From contig SXSP01000187.1 of NCBI GenBank assembly GCA_005792225.1, forward strand, positions 1-17,251: a DNA stretch of 17,251 nucleotides, written 5' to 3'. This stretch comes from Bdellovibrionales bacterium. Lineage in GTDB: Bacteria; Bdellovibrionota; Bdellovibrionia; Bdellovibrionales; JAMPXM01. Both the position numbers and the translations under genes were made by a program. Positions within the stretch are counted from its first letter, which is position 1. Every line of letters starts with the position of its first letter. Positions 7,061 through 13,892 of the stretch are shown piece after piece. Under the pieces are notes generated by a model. The model saw nothing but the letters and a program-made list of their open reading frames with translations. It searched no databases and was not told the DNA's origin.

Positions 7061-8230
7061 TTACCTGCGGACCTGATGAAGCCCGGGAGTCGTGATCTTC
7101 GCGAGCTGCTCCGAAAGCTTCATCCGATATTTCCAATCGGAGTCGCCGTCTTTGACCGCAACAAGTTTAAAGACTCCACCGAGCGCCGGCTGATCCGAGG
7201 CAGTCACGAGTTTGGTTCCGATTCCCCAGATGTCGATTCTCGCACCTTGCATCTTCAAGTTCTGGATCAAGGTTTCATCCAGGTCATTGCTCGCGACGAT
7301 CTTTGCCTCGGGCAGACCCGCGGAATCTAGAATCTGCCTCGCCTCGCAACTTAAGTAAGCGAGGTCGCCTGAATCAAGACGAATGCCGAGCATCTGGTGG
7401 CCCTGGCTCTTCAGCCACCGACCGGCTTCCGCGGCATTCCGAACTCCTTCGAGAGTATCGTAAGTGTCGACGAGAAAAACCGAGTTGTTCGGCATGGCGT
7501 CCGCGAACGCCAGAAAGGCTTCTCGCTCGTCATCAAATGCCATCACCCAACTATGAGCGTGCGTTCCCCGAACGGGAATTCCGTGAAGCTTGCCCGCCAA
7601 GATGTTCGATGTCGCATCGGCTCCACCCACGTACGCCGCGCGCGACGCGGAAATTCCTCCATCGACACCTTGAGCGCGACGTAAACCAAATTCGAGAACG
7701 TCATCGCGACCTGCCGCGAATTTTACTCGCGCAGCCTTGGTCGCAATGAGAGTTTCAAAATTAATCAGATTGAGGAGGGGAGTTTCGAGAAGCTGACATT
7801 GCCAAACGGGACCCTGCACGCGCAACAGAGGCTCACCCGCGAAGACGACCCGTCCCTCTTCAACGGCATCGATATCGACCTCAAGCCGCGTCTCTTGTAA
7901 GAAGCGAAGGAAGGCCGGGTCAAAGAGCGGCTTTCCATCGCGCCCCTTCAAACTTTCAAGGTAGGCGCAATCAGAGTCGCTGAACCCGTAAGACTCGATG
8001 AGATCGAGCGCGGAGTTGAGGCCGCAGTGAATCGCATATCCGCCGCCAAACGGGTTCGCACGAAAGTAAAGATCGAAAACTCCCACCTTCCGTCGCGGGC
8101 CTTGGGCAGTTCCTGACTTCCATCCCGCGTACGCCATCGTGAGTTGGTAGAGGTCGGTGAGCATGGAGAGATTTTCTTTGTAGATCGATCCCATGGGTTC
8201 ATCTATCTCAGCAGAGTCATCGAGGTCCAC
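7061..8230 (-). CDS. pncB: Nicotinate phosphoribosyltransferase, interrupted by an in-frame stop
   Basis: The frame codes for 389 residues with family landmarks: MLTDLYQLTMAYA (23-35), FRANPFGGGYAIHCGL (56-71), the catalytic-site GTHAHSW (222-228), RLDSGD (284-289) and IWGIGTKLVTASDQPAL (334-350). It then stops after KLSEQLAKITTPGLHQVRR. Family members continue here, usually with an aromatic residue, for about another hundred residues; the rest is found in the same frame at 6707-7060. Joined, the protein would be about 507 residues. The enzyme makes nicotinate mononucleotide from nicotinate and PRPP in the Preiss-Handler salvage route. The frame opens with GTG at 8230; an ATG at 8194 is an equally plausible start, and neither has a strong ribosome site. 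It is the first gene of the operon and is controlled from a palindrome-rich gap shared with the DUF2239 gene. Confidence 0.9.
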   Translation of the reverse strand: MDLDDSAEIDEPMGSIYKENLSMLTDLYQLTMAYAGWKSGTAQGPRRKVGVFDLYFRANPFGGGYAIHCGLNSALDLIESYGFSDSDCAYLESLKGRDGKPLFDPAFLRFLQETRLEVDIDAVEEGRVVFAGEPLLRVQGPVWQCQLLETPLLNLINFETLIATKAARVKFAAGRDDVLEFGLRRAQGVDGGISASRAAYVGGADATSNILAGKLHGIPVRGTHAHSWVMAFDDEREAFLAFADAMPNNSVFLVDTYDTLEGVRNAAEAGRWLKSQGHQMLGIRLDSGDLAYLSCEARQILDSAGLPEAKIVASNDLDETLIQNLKMQGARIDIWGIGTKLVTASDQPALGGVFKLVAVKDGDSDWKYRMKLSEQLAKITTPGLHQVRR

Positions 8231-8262
8231 GGAAAATCAGGTAGTTACCAGGAGTCCATGGG

Positions 8263-8280
8263 ATATTACCCGGGTGATAT
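8263..8280. promoter_or_regulatory. 18-bp palindrome, copy 1 (candidate operator of NAD-salvage operon/DUF2239)
   Basis: ATATTACCC-GGGTGATAT is a palindrome with one mismatched pair. It has the same core as copy 2, with centres 28 bases apart. Its last base is the first base of the -35 element of the DUF2239 promoter. On the minus strand it contains TAATAT (8268-8263), a possible -10 for pncB, although the matching -35 is poor. Confidence 0.75.
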
Positions 8281-8308
8281 TGACGGCGGAATAATACCCG
8301 GGTAATAT
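8280..8308 (+). promoter_or_regulatory. Sigma-70-type promoter of the DUF2239 gene
   Basis: TTGACG (8280-8285) and TAATAT (8303-8308) are separated by exactly 17 bases, a good match to TTGACA-N17-TATAAT. Transcription would begin near 8315, leaving a leader of about 14 bases with the ribosome site GGGAGG (8318-8323) five bases before the ATG. Palindrome copy 2 fills the spacer and -10 box, so a bound protein would exclude RNA polymerase. Confidence 0.7.
8291..8308. promoter_or_regulatory. 18-bp palindrome, copy 2 (candidate operator of NAD-salvage operon/DUF2239)
   Basis: ATAATACCC-GGGTAATAT is a palindrome with one mismatched pair. Together with copy 1 it defines the consensus ATATTACCCGGGTAATAT. 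Its right end coincides with the -10 box of the DUF2239 promoter. Two near-identical palindromes in a 99-bp divergent gap are unlikely by chance and point to a specific regulator. Confidence 0.75.
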
Positions 8309-8328
8309 AGGGAAGAAGGGAGGCCATA

Positions 8329-8907
8329 ATGCTCACCTACACGGCCTTTGAAGGATTTAAGCGACTCTCGCGCGGAGATATCGAAACCGTCGCCCTCGAC
8401 GTCGCCAAACACCTGAAGAAGAATTCATCAGCGAGTGTTCTCATCTTCAGCGACTCCTCAGGAAAACAAATGGACCTCGACCTGAGTGGAAGTGAACGCG
8501 ACATCATCGGTCGCCTTAAAGTTTTTGCGACACCTGAGGCGTCAACAGCCTCCGGCCCTGGTCGACCCAAACTGGGAGTCGTGTCGCGCGAAGTTTCGCT
8601 TCTTCCTCAACACTGGGAGTGGCTCGCGACCCAAACCGGTGGTGCTTCGGCGACGATTCGACGTCTCGTTGACGAGAAAATGAAAGCACCGCTGAACGAA
8701 AAAGACCGCGCGAAGCAAGCACAAGAGTCGGCGTACCGTTTTCTCACCGCCATCGCCGGAAACTTACCGAACTTCGAAGAAGCGATTCGCTACATGTATC
8801 GCCGAGACAAGAAGAAATTCAAAACGCTCGTCGCCGAGTGGCCATCGGATTTGCTGGATCACACGATGATACTGACCGAGGCCGTTTTTTCGCAGGAATC
8901 CAAATGA
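8329..8907 (+). CDS. DUF2239 family protein, possible ribbon-helix-helix regulator
   Basis: The protein has 192 residues and the DUF2239 pattern: YTAFEGFKRLSRGDIETVAL, a segment VLIFSDSSGKQMDLDLSGS, then GRPKLGVVSREVSLLPQHWE followed by WLATQTGGASATIRRLVDEK and a helical C-terminus. No function is established for the family to my knowledge. The stretch 87-119 reads like a ribbon-helix-helix unit: strand REVSLLP, helix QHWEWLATQ, a GG turn, and second helix ASATIRRLVDEKMK. The preceding GRPKLG adds a basic arm. A Shine-Dalgarno GGGAGG lies five bases before the ATG. The gene has its own promoter overlapping twin palindromes that also lie upstream of the NAD-salvage operon. This supports a role as autoregulated repressor, but that is inference. 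It ends eight bases from the convergent kinase gene. Confidence 0.85.
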   Translation: MLTYTAFEGFKRLSRGDIETVALDVAKHLKKNSSASVLIFSDSSGKQMDLDLSGSERDIIGRLKVFATPEASTASGPGRPKLGVVSREVSLLPQHWEWLATQTGGASATIRRLVDEKMKAPLNEKDRAKQAQESAYRFLTAIAGNLPNFEEAIRYMYRRDKKKFKTLVAEWPSDLLDHTMILTEAVFSQESK

Positions 8908-8915
8908 GCTCCAGC

Positions 8916-11264
8916 CTACCGGCCGCCCACAAGCGAATGAACCTCGCTCACGAGCTTATCGCGGGTAATCGGTTTGGTTAAATGAGCGTCGAATCCCGCA
9001 TCGAGAGATCTTTTTACTTCTTCAGGCATCGCGTGGGCGGTGAGCGCCACGATGATGCCTGGGTAGCCGAGCTTTCGGAGTTGGCGAGTGGCTTGAATTC
9101 CGTCAACTTTCGGCATTTGAATGTCCATGAGAATGAGGTCGAATTTTCTGCCGGTTGCCTCTTTCATCGCTTGCGCCCCGTCGCTGACGAGGTGGACCTC
9201 GGCGCCGGCGCTGACGAGGTACCTCTTCATGAGCACCTGATTATCGGCAACGTCTTCGGCCAAAAGAACGCTCACGCCTTCGAGCGGGAGGTTCTCGATA
9301 AAATCCGTTGTTCTGGACACAGGCTTTTCGTGATTGGATTCTCCGTACTCGAAGGGAGCGCCGTAGACCTTCACTTCGAAACAGCTTCCTCGGCCGGGAT
9401 GGCTTTCAACCAATTCAAGGCTTCCACCTAACTGCTCCGCCAGACGTCTGGACAGTAAAAGGCCCAAGCCCGTGCCGCCAAACTTTCGCGAAATCGATTC
9501 GTCAGCTTGTGCGAACGGCTGGAAGAGTTTCGATTGATCCGATTCGGCGATACCGATGCCGGTGTCCCTGACTTGAACGATGAGGGTCGATGAGCCCTCC
9601 GAGCGGAACGTGATCGTCACCTCGCCATTAGAAGTGAATTTGACCGCGTTACCAACGAGGTTCATGAGGATCTGGCGAAACCTTGCGGGATCGCAGTGAA
9701 CCGAAGAAGGGATCTCCCCTACGGATTTGATCCTCAGCTGAACTCCCTTTTGTTCTGCGCTCAATCGAAGCATCGAGACGACATCAGACGCCATTGCGAG
9801 CGGCGAATACCTCGATTTATGAATGGCGAGCTTACCCGCTTCGATCTTGGAGATGTCGAGCACGTCGTCAATGATGCGAAGGAGGGAGCGGCCACTGGTG
9901 TCGATGCGATCAATGGCATCCCGCTTTTCTTCTTCCGTTAAATCGGGATCACGCAGAACTTCGGTGAAGCCCAGAACCGCCGTCATGGGAGTGCGAATTT
10001 CGTGACTCATGTTTGCGAGAAACGAGCTCTTCGTTTGGCTCGCGGCCTCTGCAGCAAGGCGAGATTCCTTGAGTTCTTCTTCGAGGACTTTTTGTTCGTG
10101 AATGTCGGTGTTAGCGCCGACGTATTTCGTGATTTGGCCTTCGGCATTTCGGATCGGGGCGCCGCGAACCGCATGCCACCGGTACTGGCCATCGCATCCG
10201 CGTCGGAAGCGCTGTTCAAAAATAAATTCTTCGCCGGCCTGAACAATTTTGTACCAAACTTCTTTTGTTTTCTCGATGTCATCGGGATGCATGACCAGAT
10301 TTTCCGGATCATCCCAAGTCGTGCGATCCGGAGTGGCCAAATAGCGCTGCCACCAATCGTTATACCAATCAACGAAGCCATCGGGTCGGGCCGTCCAGAC
10401 GATGACGGGAAGCCCGTTCGCGAGCTCGCGAAAGCGCAGTTCACTTTCGCGAAGAGATTGTTCGGTCTTCTTGATCTCTGTCGCGTCTCGCAGAACCTTG
10501 ATGTATCCCATCAGCGTTCCGTCATGCATCAACACGGGATTCATCGCGCCGGTCGCAAAAAACCGAGTTCCATCTTTTCTAATGTGCCACCGGTTGTCCT
10601 CGGCTCGTCCGTTTTCTCGAGCCGTTTTCATCTCCTGCAGATGAACGCCATTTGCTAAATCTTCGGGCGTGAAGATCAAGCTACCCTTTTTTCCGATCAT
10701 GTCTTCTTTTGTGAAGCCCGTGATGTTGGCAGCCCCGGTGTTCCATTCGAGGACGGTTCCGTCGAGATCGGTGAGGATGATCGCATGATCTTTGACGCCT
10801 TCAACGACGATACGGAAACGATTCTCCGTTTGGAGCTGGTACTCGGCGACCGCGTTGCGAATTCCGACGGTGATGGCGTCGAGAATGACGTCTTGTTCTT
10901 TTTCGGTGAGATCCCCTTCAGCGCGAAGGACGTCGAAGATGACCTGCCGAAGCACTTGGTATTCTTCGATCATTTGCGAGAGGTCGTAGACGGGCTGCGA
11001 GCTCCGCTCGGCTCCGTGTTCTCGCGCAAGTTCTTTCTCCTGCAGACGTTGTGCTGGAGACACGTTCGAGAGCTTCGAAATCGACTCCGCGAGCTGGTCC
11101 AAGAAGCGGGGCAAGGAGTTGCGAAGAGAATTCGAGTCGAGCGCTTGAGCCGCCGGGATGCAACGTCGTACGCGAGCTTCCCAGGCATTGAGAATTTCGC
11201 TCTTCGCTTGAGCGATGCGATGACCACATTCGGGTCCGCGCAGGGTTGACTCTTTCTCATCCAT
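8916..11264 (-). CDS. Hybrid sensor histidine kinase/response regulator with RsbRD-like N-terminus and two PAS domains
   Basis: The protein has 782 residues. Residues 15-145 form an all-helical segment resembling the RsbRD N-terminal domain (KSEILNAWEARVRR, DLSQMIEEYQVLRQVI). Two PAS/PAC units follow at about 150-265 (DLDGTVLEWNTGAANITGFT) and 275-395 (VIVWTARPDGFVDWYNDWW), then HisKA with FLANMSHEIRTPM and phospho-acceptor His421. The ATPase domain has the N box NLVGNAVKF, DTGIGI (567-572) and GGTGLGL (596-602). The C-terminal receiver has acidic Glu670/Asp671, phospho-acceptor Asp714, Thr742 and Lys764. There are no transmembrane segments, so it is a cytoplasmic sensor. The receiver carries no output domain, so phosphate is probably passed to a separate Hpt protein or used for feedback. 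The ATG at 11264 lacks a good ribosome site. Confidence 0.95.
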   Translation of the reverse strand: MDEKESTLRGPECGHRIAQAKSEILNAWEARVRRCIPAAQALDSNSLRNSLPRFLDQLAESISKLSNVSPAQRLQEKELAREHGAERSSQPVYDLSQMIEEYQVLRQVIFDVLRAEGDLTEKEQDVILDAITVGIRNAVAEYQLQTENRFRIVVEGVKDHAIILTDLDGTVLEWNTGAANITGFTKEDMIGKKGSLIFTPEDLANGVHLQEMKTARENGRAEDNRWHIRKDGTRFFATGAMNPVLMHDGTLMGYIKVLRDATEIKKTEQSLRESELRFRELANGLPVIVWTARPDGFVDWYNDWWQRYLATPDRTTWDDPENLVMHPDDIEKTKEVWYKIVQAGEEFIFEQRFRRGCDGQYRWHAVRGAPIRNAEGQITKYVGANTDIHEQKVLEEELKESRLAAEAASQTKSSFLANMSHEIRTPMTAVLGFTEVLRDPDLTEEEKRDAIDRIDTSGRSLLRIIDDVLDISKIEAGKLAIHKSRYSPLAMASDVVSMLRLSAEQKGVQLRIKSVGEIPSSVHCDPARFRQILMNLVGNAVKFTSNGEVTITFRSEGSSTLIVQVRDTGIGIAESDQSKLFQPFAQADESISRKFGGTGLGLLLSRRLAEQLGGSLELVESHPGRGSCFEVKVYGAPFEYGESNHEKPVSRTTDFIENLPLEGVSVLLAEDVADNQVLMKRYLVSAGAEVHLVSDGAQAMKEATGRKFDLILMDIQMPKVDGIQATRQLRKLGYPGIIVALTAHAMPEEVKRSLDAGFDAHLTKPITRDKLVSEVHSLVGGR

Positions 11265-11289
11265 GGTGAGTGCCTGTGTTTCTCCAGTG

Positions 11290-11312
11290 CTCCACGACTT
11301 ACCGACGTGGAG
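11290..11312. promoter_or_regulatory. Inverted repeat upstream of the hybrid kinase gene
   Basis: CTCCACG (11290-11296) and CGTGGAG (11306-11312) are exact inverted arms around nine bases, 26 bases before the kinase start. It may be an operator or a leader hairpin. It is not followed by a T run on the strand leading into the kinase, so a terminator is unlikely. Confidence 0.35.
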
Positions 11313-11368
11313 TGCAAAGGACTAACACCGAGCCCGCCCTGAGCGCGAGGACCACAGTTGCTTGTTAA

Positions 11369-11398
11369 GAAAAAACCAACCGCTTCGGCCTTCCGTTA
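11369..11398 (-). terminator. Possible weak intrinsic terminator after purA
   Basis: On the minus strand, directly after the purA stop, GGCCG-AAG-CGGTT can form a five-pair stem (two G-U pairs). Two bases later comes a run of six T (11375-11370). The stem is short, so this is a weak candidate. Confidence 0.4.
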
Positions 11399-12691
11399 GT
11401 TGAACAGAGGCTTGATCCACAACGTCTGCTCGCGGCCCGGGCCGACGGACACGACGTCGATCGGAGTCGCGAGCTCGGTAGCGATAAACTGAACGTAATC
11501 GCGAGCCGCCTGCGGTAAATCCTGGATCGAGCGAACTTGGGTGATGTCCTCGCTCCAGCCCGCGAGGGATTTATAGATCGGTTCGATGCGCGAAAGTTCG
11601 GCCGATGAAGTCGGAAGATCTTTGATCTCCTGACCATCGAGGCGATAAGCGGTGCACACTTCAATCTTGTCGTGGCCGCTCAAGACATCAAGTTTCATGA
11701 GCGCCAAATTCGTAATCCCGTTGACTCGAATCGCGTATTTCATCGCGACGAGATCGAGCCAACCGCAGCGGCGGGGACGCCCCGTCGTTGCTCCGAACTC
11801 AGCACCCTCTTTACGAATGCGTTCGCCGAGATCGCCCTCGAGCTCCGTCGGGAACGGGCCCGAGCCCACGCGAGTCGTGTAGGCTTTCGTGATGCCGATG
11901 ATCTTTTGAACGCTATTCGGCCCGATGCCGCTTCCGACGCACGCGGAACCCGAGAGAGTCGAGGAGCTCGTGACGTACGGATAAGTGCCGTGAAGAAGAT
12001 CGAGCATCGTGCCTTGAGCGCCTTCAAACAAAACTTTTTTACCGCTCTTCAGCGCCCGGTGGATCATCGTCGATGCATCTTTGCAGCGGTAAGGAGCCAA
12101 CTCATCGGCGAGTTGAAGCAAGCGCTTATAGAGGGGCTCAACGGCGACGGGCTCGGTCTTGTAATAGCTCTCGAGAAGGAAGTTTTTCTCTTTCAACGAG
12201 GCCGTGAGCTTTTCTTTCAAGGTCGCGGGATCAAAGAGATCGCCAAACAAGATGGCCTGGCGTGCCGCGCGATCCTCGTATGCAGGGCCGATTCCGCGAC
12301 CGGTTGTTCCGATTTTCTCGTGGCCGAGTGCTTTCTCACGCGCTTGATCGATTTTGCGGTGATACGTGAGAAGAACCGTCGCCGAATCCGAAATGCGAAG
12401 TTGTTCGGGATTCTGGATGAGGCCCGCTTCTTTCAGTGCGTTGATCTCGCTCGTCACTTCTTCGATGTCGAGAACGACGCCGGCCGCGATAATGCAGACC
12501 GTTTTCGGATGCAGGATGCCCGAGGGCACCAAGTGAAGAACGGTTTTCACGCCGTTGACGACGAGCGTGTGACCCGCGTTCGCTCCACCCTGGTAGCGAA
12601 CAACGAAATCGGCCTGGGCGGAAAACACGTCCACCACTTTGCCTTTGCCCTCATCTCCCCATTGCGAGCCGACGACGATGATTCCTGGCAC
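11396..12691 (-). CDS. purA: Adenylosuccinate synthetase
   Basis: The protein has 431 residues, the normal length. It joins IMP and aspartate with GTP to adenylosuccinate, the first committed step from IMP to AMP. Visible signatures are the P-loop-like QWGDEGKGKVVD (10-21, catalytic Asp13), NAGHT with catalytic His41, TTGRGIGPAYEDR for IMP binding, FEGAQGTMLD, TSSSTLSGSACVGSGIGP, and TGRPRRCGWLDL near the aspartate-binding loop. Translation begins with GTG at 12691; AAAGGG lies about eight bases upstream. It is separated from the kinase gene by 131 bases and from the dehydrogenase gene by 193 bases, so it is probably a single-gene unit. It is a housekeeping gene with no sign of damage. Confidence 0.97.
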   Translation of the reverse strand: MPGIIVVGSQWGDEGKGKVVDVFSAQADFVVRYQGGANAGHTLVVNGVKTVLHLVPSGILHPKTVCIIAAGVVLDIEEVTSEINALKEAGLIQNPEQLRISDSATVLLTYHRKIDQAREKALGHEKIGTTGRGIGPAYEDRAARQAILFGDLFDPATLKEKLTASLKEKNFLLESYYKTEPVAVEPLYKRLLQLADELAPYRCKDASTMIHRALKSGKKVLFEGAQGTMLDLLHGTYPYVTSSSTLSGSACVGSGIGPNSVQKIIGITKAYTTRVGSGPFPTELEGDLGERIRKEGAEFGATTGRPRRCGWLDLVAMKYAIRVNGITNLALMKLDVLSGHDKIEVCTAYRLDGQEIKDLPTSSAELSRIEPIYKSLAGWSEDITQVRSIQDLPQAARDYVQFIATELATPIDVVSVGPGREQTLWIKPLFN

Positions 12692-12884
12692 GGATAATCC
12701 CTTTCTCGATAGCTATGCGCGTTCAAGGCGGATTCAAAGTCAAACGATCGCGATCATCGTGAGATCTCACGGCTAAAAAATTGCGATCAGCTTTTATCTT
12801 GAATCGACCCGTAAGAAAGTCGCTGAAATGGCCGGTGAAATCAAGGAGTGGGCGGCCAGAATGCGCCGCCTCAAATTACCGGAA
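12692..12884. other. Intergenic region between purA and the SerA-like gene
   Basis: These 193 bases hold no convincing gene. They contain the 14-bp perfect palindrome CGTGAGATCTCACG (12758-12771), the ten-base palindrome GATCGCGATC (12746-12755), and an inverted repeat GGCGGC/GCCGCC (12851-12856 and 12865-12870) that could form a hairpin after the dehydrogenase operon but has no T run. A purA promoter should lie here on the minus strand, with TTGAAT and TAGCTA about 16 bases apart as a weak candidate. Confidence 0.5.
12758..12771. promoter_or_regulatory. 14-bp perfect palindrome upstream of purA
   Basis: CGTGAGATCTCACG is its own reverse complement. It lies 67 bases before the purA start, where an operator or activator site could be. 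It does not resemble the E. coli PurR box. Its role is unknown. Confidence 0.35.
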
Positions 12885-13892
12885 TCACTCTGTGGGAGCA
12901 GATTTGAGAGAGCCCTTGCTAAAACCGGCCATCCACCACGGGTCCGTCGGCGGCAGGGGATCGCTCACCGTTTCGGAGCCAGCAAAAGCGCGTAGTTTTT
13001 CAGCAGCATCCCAGGATGCCTTTGCGAAAGCTTCCTTCGTCGTCGCCCCGATGTGGGGGCTTAAAACGACGTTGGGGAGATTTAAGAGCCCCGAGTAGCG
13101 CGGAAGCGGCTCGCGCTCGTAAACATCGAGGCCGCACGCCGAAATCCAACCCATGTTCAGGCCTTCAACGAGATCCTGTTCAGACACGACCGACCCGCGC
13201 GACGTGTTCACGAGAATCAGACTTCGGTTGGCCGTTTCCAGAAGGTGTCGATGGATCATCCCACGAGTTTCGTCCGCGGCTGGCACGTGAACGCTCACGA
13301 CGTCGGCGAGCATGAAGAGCTCGTCGATCGCGAAACGCTGCGCTCCCAGCGTCTCGAAATGGTCGTTCTCCTTGTAGGGGTCGAACGCGATCACTTTCAT
13401 CCCGAACGCTTGCGCCATTCGAGCTACGCGCGTTCCGATGCGACCGAGGCCCACGATCCCGTAGGTTTTTCCTTCGAGTTGCGTTCCGATCAGTGACTCA
13501 CGCTTCCAGTCGCCACCTTTGACCGAACGGTGCGCATCGACAACTCGTCTCGCGCAGGCGAGGACGAGCGCCCAGGTGAGCTCCGCAGCCGAAGCCGCGT
13601 TGGCTTCGGGCGTGTACATCACTTGAATGCCGCGTTCCCGGCACGCATCGAGATCGATGTGATCAAAGCCACTCGTCGCCGTCACGATCACGCGCAAGCG
13701 AGGAGATTTTTCGAGAAGGGAACGATCCACTCTTGTGCGACTGCGAATCGCGAGTCCGTCGACGGTCGCGAGCTCTTCCGCCGTCGGTTGCGGCTCGGCA
13801 CTCTTTGCTACGCGCAATCGACTGTCGCCCTGAAGGCGCGCGTAAGCATCAAGTTCAAAACGATCCGTCACGAGAACATGGAACGGCTTCAA
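12885..13892 (-). CDS. D-2-hydroxyacid dehydrogenase, probably D-3-phosphoglycerate dehydrogenase (SerA-like, no ACT domain)
   Basis: The protein has 335 residues. It has the NAD-binding GIVGLGRIGTRVA (145-157) with the charged partner Asp171 in IAFDPY, favouring NAD over NADP. The catalytic triad is Arg232 (NTSRGSVV), Glu261 (DVYEREP) and His280 (LSPHIGAT); the spacing Arg to Glu of 29 equals that of E. coli SerA. The substrate-binding part has TSGFDHIDLDA and TPEANAASAAE, the latter typical of phosphoglycerate dehydrogenases. The regulatory ACT domain is absent, so serine feedback by that route is not expected. Its start overlaps the stop of the class V aminotransferase (13889-13892, ATGA), so the two make one operon that fits the first two steps of serine synthesis. 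A different 2-hydroxyacid substrate cannot be excluded. Confidence 0.88.
   Translation of the reverse strand: MKPFHVLVTDRFELDAYARLQGDSRLRVAKSAEPQPTAEELATVDGLAIRSRTRVDRSLLEKSPRLRVIVTATSGFDHIDLDACRERGIQVMYTPEANAASAAELTWALVLACARRVVDAHRSVKGGDWKRESLIGTQLEGKTYGIVGLGRIGTRVARMAQAFGMKVIAFDPYKENDHFETLGAQRFAIDELFMLADVVSVHVPAADETRGMIHRHLLETANRSLILVNTSRGSVVSEQDLVEGLNMGWISACGLDVYEREPLPRYSGLLNLPNVVLSPHIGATTKEAFAKASWDAAEKLRAFAGSETVSDPLPPTDPWWMAGFSKGSLKSAPTE

Noticed and set aside
7034..7063. A frameshift splitting pncB
   Set aside because: Counting codons shows the two parts are in the same frame; the break is a nonsense codon, not an insertion or deletion.
9186..9222. Direct repeat GCTGACGAGGT inside the kinase receiver region
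   Set aside because: It is within conserved receiver-domain coding sequence and is explained by repeated similar codons.
10002..10658. A 218-codon plus-strand frame opposite the hybrid kinase
   Set aside because: Antisense to well-conserved PAS and kinase coding sequence; no family resemblance and no ribosome site evident.
11672..12697. A 341-codon plus-strand frame opposite purA
   Set aside because: It lies almost exactly antisense to purA, shows no recognisable protein family and is a shadow of purA codon use.
12851..12870. Intrinsic terminator after the dehydrogenase gene
   Set aside because: The GGCGGC/GCCGCC hairpin is real but no T run follows on the minus strand, so it is not called a terminator.
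12781..13098. A plus-strand small gene in the purA/dehydrogenase gap
   Set aside because: Half of it is antisense to the dehydrogenase 3' end, and the rest shows no family features or ribosome site.
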